Positions 55,119-62,415 of a stretch of 64,000 nucleotides of DNA are shown piece after piece. Every line of letters begins with the position of its first letter. Positions within the stretch are counted from its first letter, which is position 1. The notes under the pieces were generated by a model that did no database searches, was not told the origin of the DNA, and saw only the letters and a program-made list of their open reading frames with translations. The DNA comes from Rhodanobacter sp. FDAARGOS 1247 (GTDB lineage: Bacteria > Pseudomonadota > Gammaproteobacteria > Xanthomonadales > Rhodanobacteraceae), in assembly GCF_016889805.1 (NCBI RefSeq), contig NZ_CP069535.1, positions 2,418,001 through 2,482,000 of the forward strand, in the 5' to 3' direction. The translations under genes and the position numbers were made by a program.

Positions 55119-55700
55119 ATGACCTGGGTCGAACTCATCGCGGCGATCGTCAGCGCGCTCGGCGTCTGGCTCACCGCCCGGCGCCAGCCATGGTGCTGGC
55201 CGATCGGGCTGGTGTCCGTGCTGATCTACGCCTGGGTGTTCGTCGACGCCAGGCTGTATTCCGATGCACTGCTGCAACTGGCGTTCGCGGGATTCATCGG
55301 CTACGGCTGGTACCGCTGGCTGCAACACCTGGGCGAAGACGGACTCGTCCAGGTGGCGCCGCTGCCACGGCGCCAGGCGATCATCCACCTCGCCATCGGC
55401 GGCGTCGGCGCGATCGCGCTCGGCGCCTTCATGCATCACCTCACCGACGCCGCCCTGCCCTGGCTGGACGCGGCGCTGACCGCCTTCAGCCTGGTCGCCC
55501 AGTGGTGGCAGGCCCGGCGGCACGTGGCCGCGTGGTGGCTGTGGATCGCGGTGGACGTGATCTACGTGGGCGAGTACGTCTACAAGCACCTGCTGATCAC
55601 CGCGGTGCTGTATGCCGGCTTCGTGGTGCTGGCGGTGATCGGCCTGCGCGCGTGGCAGGGCGCCGGCCGCCAGCCGGCCGAGGCGTCGCCCGCCGCTTGA
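55119..55700 (+). CDS. pnuT: PnuC-family permease, probable thiamine transporter PnuT
   Basis: The 193-residue inner-membrane protein has about seven hydrophobic segments. PnuC-family features are WLTARRQPWCWPIGLVSVLIYAWVFVDARLYSDALLQ, IGYGWYRWL and WWLWIAVDVIYVGEYVYKHLLITAVLY. PnuC proteins take up nicotinamide riboside; members co-regulated by TPP riboswitches (PnuT) carry thiamine. It starts two bases after the TonB receptor stop, in the same riboswitch-controlled message. The tnr3/thiN-like pyrophosphokinase that follows in some relatives is not present here. Confidence 0.92.
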   Translation: MTWVELIAAIVSALGVWLTARRQPWCWPIGLVSVLIYAWVFVDARLYSDALLQLAFAGFIGYGWYRWLQHLGEDGLVQVAPLPRRQAIIHLAIGGVGAIALGAFMHHLTDAALPWLDAALTAFSLVAQWWQARRHVAAWWLWIAVDVIYVGEYVYKHLLITAVLYAGFVVLAVIGLRAWQGAGRQPAEASPAA

Positions 55701-55792
55701 ACGGCGCGACCCGGCCGCGCTACCGTCGACGCGTCGCCCTCGCGTTCAGCGCGGCCTAACCCGCGCGGCGGCAACATCCAGCCGATGCCAGA

Positions 55793-55949
55793 AGCGTGGG
55801 CGGTAGAAACCAAGCGGCTGCGGCTGCGTGGTTTTGGCCAGCTTTTCCGCTCACTTTCGTTGAATAGCTACGGCTATTCGCCTCAAATGATCGAAAAACC
55901 TGACTCAAAACCACTTTGCCTCGCTCGCTTGGTTTCTACCGCCCACGCT
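55793..55949. repeat. 157-bp element with perfect 24-bp terminal inverted repeats
   Basis: Left end 55793-55816 and right end 55926-55949 (AGCGTGGGCGGTAGAAACCA and so on, inverted) are exact complements. Inner complementary blocks (GTGGTTTT with AAAACCAC; GAATAGC with GCTATTC) give a long branched hairpin. No clear target duplication and no transposase gene are present. It looks like a MITE or a mobile palindromic repeat between pnuT and the DUF4124-like gene. Confidence 0.75.
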
Positions 55950-55975
55950 CCTAGTCACCCAGGATGGACGTCCCC

Positions 55976-56611
55976 ATGAAAGTCCGGCCGAACCGAATTT
56001 CCCTGTCATGCCTGGCGCTCCTGCTGCTGGCCGCCGCGGGCACCGCGGGCGCGCAGAACATCTACAAGTGCACCGTCGGCGGACAGGTCAGCTACACCGA
56101 CCATCCCTGCCCGCAAGGCAATGGCGAGCTGCTGCACCAGGCCGACGACACCGAAGTCATCGACCGCTACCTGCGCCTGGGCCAGGACAAGCTGGCGAAG
56201 AGCTATGCCGACTCGCACCACCTCGAAGCGCTGTACCAGCAGCGCATCGAGGCTCGCCAGCAGGCGCAGGACGAGAAGGAACAGCGCCAGGCCGATGAGG
56301 CCTACGCCGCGCAGCAGCGCGCCGAGCAGGAACGGCAGCAGGCGCTGGTCGACGAGGCCGCCGAGCGCAACCGCCTGCAGGGCGAGAACGAAGTCCTGCG
56401 CCAGCAGAACGACGCCTACCAGGACCAGCTGCAGCAACAGCAGGCGTACAACCCGCCGCCGGCGTACTGGGTGCCGTACCCGAACCGTCGTCCGGGCCGC
56501 GATCACGACCACGATCACCACGGCGATGGCGACGGTCATCACCGCCCGCCGCCGAAGGAACCGGTGTTCCACCCGTGCAAGCAGCTGGCCGGTGGCCGCG
56601 TGCAGTGCTGA
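55976..56611 (+). CDS. periplasmic DUF4124-like protein with coiled coil and His-rich tail
   Basis: The 211-residue protein has a signal peptide (to about AGTAGAQ), then the DUF4124 pattern NIYKCTVGGQVSYTDHPCPQG with two Cys, a long Gln/Glu/Arg-rich coiled coil (about 85-150) and a tail DHDHDHHGDGDGHHRPPPKEP that may bind metals. The last part FHPCKQLAGGRVQC adds two more Cys. The function is unknown. The start at ATG 55976 is preferred; an ATG four codons upstream is in frame. It is a single gene after the 157-bp repeat. Confidence 0.8.
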   Translation: MKVRPNRISLSCLALLLLAAAGTAGAQNIYKCTVGGQVSYTDHPCPQGNGELLHQADDTEVIDRYLRLGQDKLAKSYADSHHLEALYQQRIEARQQAQDEKEQRQADEAYAAQQRAEQERQQALVDEAAERNRLQGENEVLRQQNDAYQDQLQQQQAYNPPPAYWVPYPNRRPGRDHDHDHHGDGDGHHRPPPKEPVFHPCKQLAGGRVQC

Positions 56612-56662
56612 GCTGACGGGCTGAAACCACATCACGCGTGATCGCAACGCCGGTGTTCGTCG

Positions 56663-57355
56663 CTACGGCAACGCGGGAATCGCCAGGCTGCGTTCGGCAT
56701 CGCCGGTGGCGCCGGTGCGCAGGCTCGGCGGGATGTGTCCCACGTCGCCCGCCGAGATGACCTTGAAGCGGCCGTCGGCCTCGACCAGGATTCTGGTGAT
56801 GCTGGCGTTGCCCACCGACATTTCCAGCCAGGCCTTGCTGTCGACACCCAGTGCACGGACCACCATGTTGCGGATCACGTTGCCGTGGCAAACCATCAGC
56901 TCGGTCTGCGCGTGGCCGTGCGCCGGCTTGAAGTAATCCGCGAACAGGCGATCGAACTGGCGGGCGCAGGCCGCAAGGTCCGCCGGTTTCTCGTCGGCGG
57001 TCACTTCGGTGCGACGGGTCGGCGGCGTGCATTCGGCCAGGTCGTCGACCACCTCGAAATGCCGGCCCGGAAAGTCACCGGCGATGACGGCCGCGGTGTC
57101 GCGCGCACGCTGTACCGGGCTCACGTACATCGCATCGAAGCGCTCCGGCAAGGCGGCCAGCCGGGCGCCGGCCAGATGCGCCTGGGCCACGCCGATCGGC
57201 GCCAGGTGCGGGCCCAGCTTCGGGTCAGCCTTCGCATCGGGCAGGTAGTAGCCGTGGCGCACCAGCACGATGGTGCGCGTGGCGGGCGCCTCGGTCGCGC
57301 CGATTGACGCCACCGGCAGCAGGCACAGCAGCATCAGCAGAAGTCGTGGAAACAT
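56663..57355 (-). CDS. periplasmic histidine phosphatase family protein
   Basis: The 230-residue protein has a signal peptide (PRLLLMLLCLLPVASIGA), the catalytic RHG motif (IVLVRHGYYLPDAK), a second Arg region YVSPVQRARDTAAVIAG and the second catalytic His in MVCHGNVIRNMVVRALG. It belongs to the SixA/phosphoglycerate mutase-like superfamily, exported here. The substrate is unknown. The start ATG 57353-57355 yields the signal peptide. It is separated from the upstream minus-strand hydrolase by 106 bp and may be transcribed with it. Confidence 0.9.
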   Translation of the reverse strand: MFPRLLLMLLCLLPVASIGATEAPATRTIVLVRHGYYLPDAKADPKLGPHLAPIGVAQAHLAGARLAALPERFDAMYVSPVQRARDTAAVIAGDFPGRHFEVVDDLAECTPPTRRTEVTADEKPADLAACARQFDRLFADYFKPAHGHAQTELMVCHGNVIRNMVVRALGVDSKAWLEMSVGNASITRILVEADGRFKVISAGDVGHIPPSLRTGATGDAERSLAIPALP

Positions 57356-57461
57356 GGGCGTGCCCCGTTGCGGTCAGTGCGCCGAGTATCCAACGCCAAC
57401 ACGCAAGGAACCAGCTCAGGCCGCCAGTCGCCGCAGCAGCAAGGTCTTCGGACGAAGCGCG

Positions 57462-59063
57462 CTACTTGCCGGCAGCCACCGGGACGAAGCGCAGGTCCTG
57501 GTAGTCCCAGCTGAAATCGGCGATCGGCGACACCGCCTTCATCCTCATCTGCGCGATGCTGCCATCGGGGTTCAGCGCGAAGCTCACGTAGGCGTCCTCC
57601 ACGTCGGGCATCGCCCAGTGCGTGCGGAAGGTGTCGTGGCGCACGTGCTCCAGTACGCCGTGCAACCCGGGCGAGCGATCGAAGCTGATCGTCAGCACGC
57701 CGTTCGCGTCCTGGCGCAGGGTGGCCGTGCCGTACCACGGGTCGCGATACACGCCGGCGTATGCCGAAAGCGGCAGCGACGGAGCACCGCGGGACTGCGT
57801 GTCACTGCCCGCAGCCTTCAGCGCCGCCGTGGCGCTCGCCCTGATCCCTTCGAACATCCTGCCGTAGCCGGCGATCCAGTCCGGCGAGGGAAGCCCCAGC
57901 AGGCTGTCCAGCAGGTGCTCGCGCATCGCCAGCAAGGTGGCGGGATCTTCGGCGTTGAGCATCACGGCGAACGCCGCGTGCCGTTCCGGAATGATCACCA
58001 CCGCGGAATAGCCGCCCAGCACGCCGCCCAGATGGGTGATGATCCGGTGGCCGCGGTAGTCCTGCACCTCGAAGCCCAGTGCGTAGGCGTTGAATTGCGG
58101 TTGCGCCAGCGCGACCTCGGCCGGCAGCGGAGCGATCGGGATCAGCGTCTGCGGCGTCCACAGCATCTTCGCGGCCGCGGCGCTGAAGATCGGCCTGGCG
58201 TCCTTCCGCTGACCGCCATCGAGCTGCAGCCGCAACCATTGCCCCATGTCGGCCGCACTGACCTGCAGCGCACCGGCGGCCGCGAACACGCTGCCGGTCA
58301 TCACCGTGGTCAGCACCCGCTGGGGGCCGACGCCGCGCACCGGCGTGGTGTTCTTGCCGTGCAGCGCGGCCTGGTCGGCGGTGCGGGCATCGATGCTGGT
58401 CTGCGTGTCGCGCATCTGCAGCGGGTCGAGGATGTGCTGCTGCACGAAATCCTCCCAGCGCTGGCCGGAAACGGCTTCGACGAGTTGCCCGGCGACGATG
58501 TACAGCACGTTGTCGTAGTCGTAGCCGCCGCGGAACGAGCGCACCGGTTTCAGGTAGCGGATGTCATGCACCAGTTCCGCGCGCGTGCGGTCGCTGGTGG
58601 GAAACATCATCAGGTCGCCCTCGCCCAGGCCCAGCCCGCTGCGATGCACCAGCAGGTCGGTCACCGTCATCTCGGCCGACGCATAGGCGTCGTACATGCG
58701 AAAGCCGGGCAGCTTGTCCACCACGCGGTCGTCCCAGTGCAGCTTGCCCTGGTCGACCAGGATCGCCAGCGCTGCCGCGGTGAAGGCCTTGGTGTTGGAA
58801 CCGATCGGGAAGATCGTGTGCGCGTCGACCCGCGCGGCCTCACCCAGCTTGCGCACGCCGTAGCCGTGCGTGGTGATGGTCTGGCCGTCGACGATGGTCA
58901 CCGCCATGCCCGGCGTGCCGAAGGTCTTCATGGCCCGCGCGGCGAAGGCGTCCAGATCCTGCGCCGGCGCGGCAGCCAGCGCCGGTGCGCCGGCGACGAC
59001 CAGCGCGATGAGCAACCCGGTGAGGCAACGGCGCAGCGACAGTCGCGGAATCCTGCAGGTCAT
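57462..59063 (-). CDS. serine hydrolase, beta-lactamase/class C penicillin-binding protein fold
   Basis: The 533-residue protein has a signal peptide (to about residue 33), SxxK at Ser89-Lys92 (IGSNTKAF), a YxN-type motif in the GYDYDNVLY region, and HLGGVLGGYSAVV as the third motif, then a C-terminal domain (LSAYAGVYRDPWYGTATLRQD) like that of D-aminopeptidase or ClbP-type proteins. It is probably a periplasmic peptidase acting on D-amino-acid peptides rather than a resistance enzyme. It lies 31 bp after the RpiR-type gene in the peptide-use cluster. Starts slightly upstream (59093) are possible. Confidence 0.88.
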   Translation of the reverse strand: MTCRIPRLSLRRCLTGLLIALVVAGAPALAAAPAQDLDAFAARAMKTFGTPGMAVTIVDGQTITTHGYGVRKLGEAARVDAHTIFPIGSNTKAFTAAALAILVDQGKLHWDDRVVDKLPGFRMYDAYASAEMTVTDLLVHRSGLGLGEGDLMMFPTSDRTRAELVHDIRYLKPVRSFRGGYDYDNVLYIVAGQLVEAVSGQRWEDFVQQHILDPLQMRDTQTSIDARTADQAALHGKNTTPVRGVGPQRVLTTVMTGSVFAAAGALQVSAADMGQWLRLQLDGGQRKDARPIFSAAAAKMLWTPQTLIPIAPLPAEVALAQPQFNAYALGFEVQDYRGHRIITHLGGVLGGYSAVVIIPERHAAFAVMLNAEDPATLLAMREHLLDSLLGLPSPDWIAGYGRMFEGIRASATAALKAAGSDTQSRGAPSLPLSAYAGVYRDPWYGTATLRQDANGVLTISFDRSPGLHGVLEHVRHDTFRTHWAMPDVEDAYVSFALNPDGSIAQMRMKAVSPIADFSWDYQDLRFVPVAAGK

Positions 59064-59094
59064 GCTCTTGCCTCGCTCGGTGATGTCGCCCATG

Positions 59095-60009
59095 TCAGCG
59101 CCGCTTTGCCGGCTTCTTCGCGTTCTTGTGCTGCCCGGCACGGGCCGGCTTGCCCTCGCCGGACATCGAAGGCCCGTCGTAGCCGATGAATTTCTGGCGC
59201 AACTCGGTGATCTCGCCGACCCGTCCGAGGATGTCGCCCATCTCGCGGATCACCGCGTTGATCAACAGGCTGAACAGGCTGGTGAGCGTGCCGAAGCTGT
59301 GCCAGGCGCGGCCGGTCTGCATCGGGATCATCAGCACGTGCGGAGTCAGCTGGCGCGCCCAGTAGCACTGCGTGTCGGTGATGATCAGCAGCGGAATGCC
59401 GCGTTCGACCACCTCCTCGGCCAGCAGGCGGAAGTGGCGCGAATAGCGGCGAATGTCGATCAGCACCACGCAACTCTTCTCGGTGGAATCCAGCAGCATG
59501 CCGGTATAGGAGCCGTCGGCGCCGGGTTCGAACGACACCCGCGGCCGCACGTGCTGCAGCGAGGAAGCGAAGCCCAGTCCCAGGAAGGAGCCGTGCTGGA
59601 AGCTGGCCACCGACACGCGATCGGCCGACACCAGCATCTTCACGATGGGCGCCCATTCCTCGCCCCGCGCCAGCGCGTAGACGTCGGTGAGGCTGCGGAT
59701 CTCCGCCTGCAGGCTCTCGCTGATGTAGTCGGCGTCGGCTGCCGGTTCGGAGGTCTTGTACAGCTGCATCCACGGTGCATCGCCGCGCAGTTCCTCCTTC
59801 AGGTCGCCGACGCCGGCATAACCCAGGTTGCGCAGGAACCGGCCCACCGTCATCGCGCTCACGCCCACGCGCTTGCCCAGCGACGCGGCCGTCTCGAACG
59901 GGATGCCGCTGATGTTGTGCAGCAGGTAGCTGGCGATCTTCTGCTCGGCCGTGGTGAAGCTGTCCCAGCGGCTCTTCAGTTTTTTTTGCAGGTCCTTGGT
60001 CATCGTCAT
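59095..60009 (-). CDS. MurR/RpiR family transcriptional regulator
   Basis: The 304-residue protein has an N-terminal RpiR HTH (LKSRWDSFTTAEQKIASYLLHNISGIPFETAASLGKRVGVSAMTVGRFLRNLGYAG) and a SIS-fold domain (VSVASFQHGSFLGLGFASSLQ, VVLIDIRRYSRHFRLLAEEVVERGIPLLIITDTQ) that usually binds phosphosugars. A Lys/Ala-rich tail closes it. In E. coli MurR senses MurNAc-6-phosphate; the adjoining permease, epimerase and hydrolases suggest a cell-wall-derived effector here too. Start at ATG 60007-60009, four bases after the permease stop, so it is in the same operon. Confidence 0.88.
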   Translation of the reverse strand: MTMTKDLQKKLKSRWDSFTTAEQKIASYLLHNISGIPFETAASLGKRVGVSAMTVGRFLRNLGYAGVGDLKEELRGDAPWMQLYKTSEPAADADYISESLQAEIRSLTDVYALARGEEWAPIVKMLVSADRVSVASFQHGSFLGLGFASSLQHVRPRVSFEPGADGSYTGMLLDSTEKSCVVLIDIRRYSRHFRLLAEEVVERGIPLLIITDTQCYWARQLTPHVLMIPMQTGRAWHSFGTLTSLFSLLINAVIREMGDILGRVGEITELRQKFIGYDGPSMSGEGKPARAGQHKNAKKPAKRR

Positions 60010-60013
60010 CCGC

Positions 60014-61336
60014 TTATCTGGCCAGCGCCATGGCGGCGCCTTCCGTTCCATGGGTTTCCACGTCGCCCAGGCGACGGCCAAGCATATACAACAGCGCGGC
60101 CGACACGCCGGCCACCGCCGCGATCAGGGCGAAGAACCAGGCGTGGCCGAGCTGGCTCCACAGCGTGCCCAGCGCGCCGGCCAGCAGGTTGCCGAAGAAG
60201 CCCGCGAAGAACCAGGTGGCGATGCTGGTGGCCCGGAAACCCTCCGGCGCCATGCGCCCGAACAGGGCTAGCCCCACTGGCAGGATGTACAGCTCGCCGG
60301 TGGTCATCAGCACGAACCAGGCCGCCAGCCAGCCCCAGTGCGCGCGCACGCCGTGCGCCTCGCACCACGCCGACAGCACGGCCAGCATCAGGTAGGAACC
60401 ACCCACGATGGCGGCGCCGAACGCCATCCGCCCGAGCAGCGGCGTCTCCACGCCGCGCTGCGCCAGCCGCCCCCAGCGCGCCACCAGCAGCGGGGTGAAG
60501 GCGAACACCACCACCGAGTTGATCGACTGGAACCAGGTCATCGGGATGACCCAGCCCGAGGCCAGCTCGCGGTCCACGCTCTGGTCGATCCACAGCGCGA
60601 TGGTGTTGCCGACCTGCTCGTAGGCGCCGCGGAACACCACCACGATCGCGGCGACGCCGAGCAGCAGCGCGAAGCGATCGATCACCGCCCGATCCACCGG
60701 CGGCCGTGCCGCCCGCGCCTCGGCGCCGCGCTTCGGTTCCGGCGGCAGGTAACGGGCGCCGGCCAGGTAGATCACCAGCGACAGCAGCATGCCGAAGCCG
60801 GCCGCGGCGAAACCCCAGTGCCAGCCGTACGCCTCGCCCAGCGTGCCGCAGATCAGCGGCGCCAGGAACGCACCGAGGTTCACCCCCACGTAGTAGATGT
60901 TGTAGGCGCTCTTGCTGCGCGGATCGCCATCGCGGTAAAGCCCTTCGATCTGGCTGGCCAGGCTGGGCAGGAACAGCCCGTTGCCCAACGCGATGGTGGC
61001 CAGCGCCGGATAGAACAGCGGCTCGGAGGCCATCATAAAATGACCCAGGGCCATCGTGGCGCCGCCGATCATCACCGCGTTGCGCTTGCCCAGCCAGCGG
61101 TCGGCCACCATGCCGCCGAACACCGGCGTGAAATACACGAAGGCGGCGTAGGCGCCGTAGATCAGCGAGGCGTATTGCTGGTCCAGGTCCAGGTGCTTGG
61201 TCATGTAGTAGACCAGCAGCGCGCGCATCCCGAAGAAGGAGAACATCTCCCACATTTCGGTGAGGAACAGCACGCTCAGGCCGCGCGGATGGCCAAACCA
61301 GTTTTTCTCGCGTGCTGGAATCATGCTGTCGGACAC
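60014..61336 (-). CDS. POT/PTR family proton-coupled di/tripeptide permease
   Basis: The 440-residue inner-membrane protein has about 12 membrane helices. Family motifs are LFLTEMWEMFSFFGMRALLVYYM (the ExxER-like first helix, here EMWEMFS), AFVYFTPVFGGMVADRWLGKRNAVMIGG and YNIYYVGVNLGAFLAPLICGTLGE. The first motif deviates from the usual ExxERF, which couples proton and peptide transport, with EMWEMFS in place of ERFSFY. GTG at 61336 has AGGA seven bases upstream and is preferred over ATG 61324. It lies between the regulator and the dipeptide epimerase, fitting import of muropeptide-derived peptides. Confidence 0.88.
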   Translation of the reverse strand: MSDSMIPAREKNWFGHPRGLSVLFLTEMWEMFSFFGMRALLVYYMTKHLDLDQQYASLIYGAYAAFVYFTPVFGGMVADRWLGKRNAVMIGGATMALGHFMMASEPLFYPALATIALGNGLFLPSLASQIEGLYRDGDPRSKSAYNIYYVGVNLGAFLAPLICGTLGEAYGWHWGFAAAGFGMLLSLVIYLAGARYLPPEPKRGAEARAARPPVDRAVIDRFALLLGVAAIVVVFRGAYEQVGNTIALWIDQSVDRELASGWVIPMTWFQSINSVVVFAFTPLLVARWGRLAQRGVETPLLGRMAFGAAIVGGSYLMLAVLSAWCEAHGVRAHWGWLAAWFVLMTTGELYILPVGLALFGRMAPEGFRATSIATWFFAGFFGNLLAGALGTLWSQLGHAWFFALIAAVAGVSAALLYMLGRRLGDVETHGTEGAAMALAR

Positions 61337-61352
61337 GGTGCGATCCTGTGGT

Positions 61353-62375
61353 CTAGGCGGCCGCCGCCAGCGGCCCGCCCCATATCGCATCGTCGCACCA
61401 GATGCGGCCATGCTCGTAGATCGCCGACGGTGCCGGGTCGCGCCGCAAATAGATCGGCCCGTCCAGGTCCACCACCTTGCACGACTGGCCCAGCACGAAG
61501 GCCGGCGCCATCGCCAGCGACGAGCCGGACATGTTGCCCACCATCAGCTCGAAGCCCAGCTCGCGCGCCTGGGCGGCCATCGCCAGCGCCTCGGTGAGGC
61601 CGCCGCACTTGTCCAGCTTGATGTTGATCATGCCGACCCGGCCCACCAGTGACGGCAGGTCATGGTGATCCTGCACGCTCTCGTCGGCGGCGATCATGAT
61701 CGGGCTGTCCAGTCCGTCGAGCCAGGCCTCATTGCCGATCGGGAACGGCTGCTCCACCACCGCCACCCGCGCCTCGACCAGCGCCGGCAGCAGGCGCGCG
61801 AACGAGTCGCGGGTGAAACCCTGGTTGGCGTCGACCATGATCCACGCGTCGGGGCACGCCGCGCGCACCGCGCGCACGCGATCGGCGTTGAGCTCGTCAT
61901 TGGTGAGCTTGAGCTTGAGCGCGCGCGCACCGGGGAAGCCCCGCGCGATCCCGGCCATCGTCGTCGGCGCGTCGGCGCCGAGGGTGAAGGTGGTCACCAG
62001 CGGCTGCGGCGCCTCGCCGCCGGCCAGCATCCACACCGGCCGGCCGCTGCGCTTGGCCTCCAGATCCCACAGCGCGCAGTCGACCGCATTGCGCGCGCCG
62101 CCGGCCGGCAGCAGCTGCAGCAGTTCCTGCCGCGTCAGGCCGCCCTCGATCCGTTCGCGCAGCGCCTCGACCTGCACCTGCATCGCGGCCGGCGTGTCGT
62201 TGCGGTAGTAGACGCCCAGCGCCTCGCCACGACCGAACCGGTCGCCCTCGTGCAGGGTCACCACCAGCGCCTCGAACTCGTCGAAGGTGTAGCCGGTGAT
62301 GTGGAACGGCTCCTTCAACGCCCACTTCTCGAGCCGCGTGTGCAACTGCAGCCGTGCGTGTCCCTCGGTACCCAT
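61353..62375 (-). CDS. dipeptide epimerase (L-Ala-D/L-Glu epimerase type)
   Basis: The 340-residue enolase-superfamily protein has the KxK general base pair in ALKLKLTND, metal ligands in MVDANQGF, VEQPFP and ADESVQ, and the second-side Lys in NIKLDKCGGLTEAL. This set is that of L-Ala-D/L-Glu epimerases (YcjG), which convert the murein peptide L-Ala-D-Glu to L-Ala-L-Glu for use as nutrient. Other dipeptides are possible since specificity varies in the family. Start ATG 62373-62375; it is 16 bp upstream of the permease gene. Confidence 0.9.
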   Translation of the reverse strand: MGTEGHARLQLHTRLEKWALKEPFHITGYTFDEFEALVVTLHEGDRFGRGEALGVYYRNDTPAAMQVQVEALRERIEGGLTRQELLQLLPAGGARNAVDCALWDLEAKRSGRPVWMLAGGEAPQPLVTTFTLGADAPTTMAGIARGFPGARALKLKLTNDELNADRVRAVRAACPDAWIMVDANQGFTRDSFARLLPALVEARVAVVEQPFPIGNEAWLDGLDSPIMIAADESVQDHHDLPSLVGRVGMINIKLDKCGGLTEALAMAAQARELGFELMVGNMSGSSLAMAPAFVLGQSCKVVDLDGPIYLRRDPAPSAIYEHGRIWCDDAIWGGPLAAAA

Positions 62376-62415
62376 GATCTCTCCTGCCTGATTGATGTCG
62401 ATGCGCAGCGGTCCG

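Noticed and set aside
55785..55979. 64-codon open frame across the 157-bp palindromic element
   Set aside because: The frame results from the repeat itself and overlaps the start of the DUF4124-like gene; no protein features.
57462..59063. Beta-lactamase resistance gene
   Set aside because: The SxxK fold is shared with D-amino-acid peptidases; the long C-terminal domain and the peptide-use neighbours point away from antibiotic resistance.
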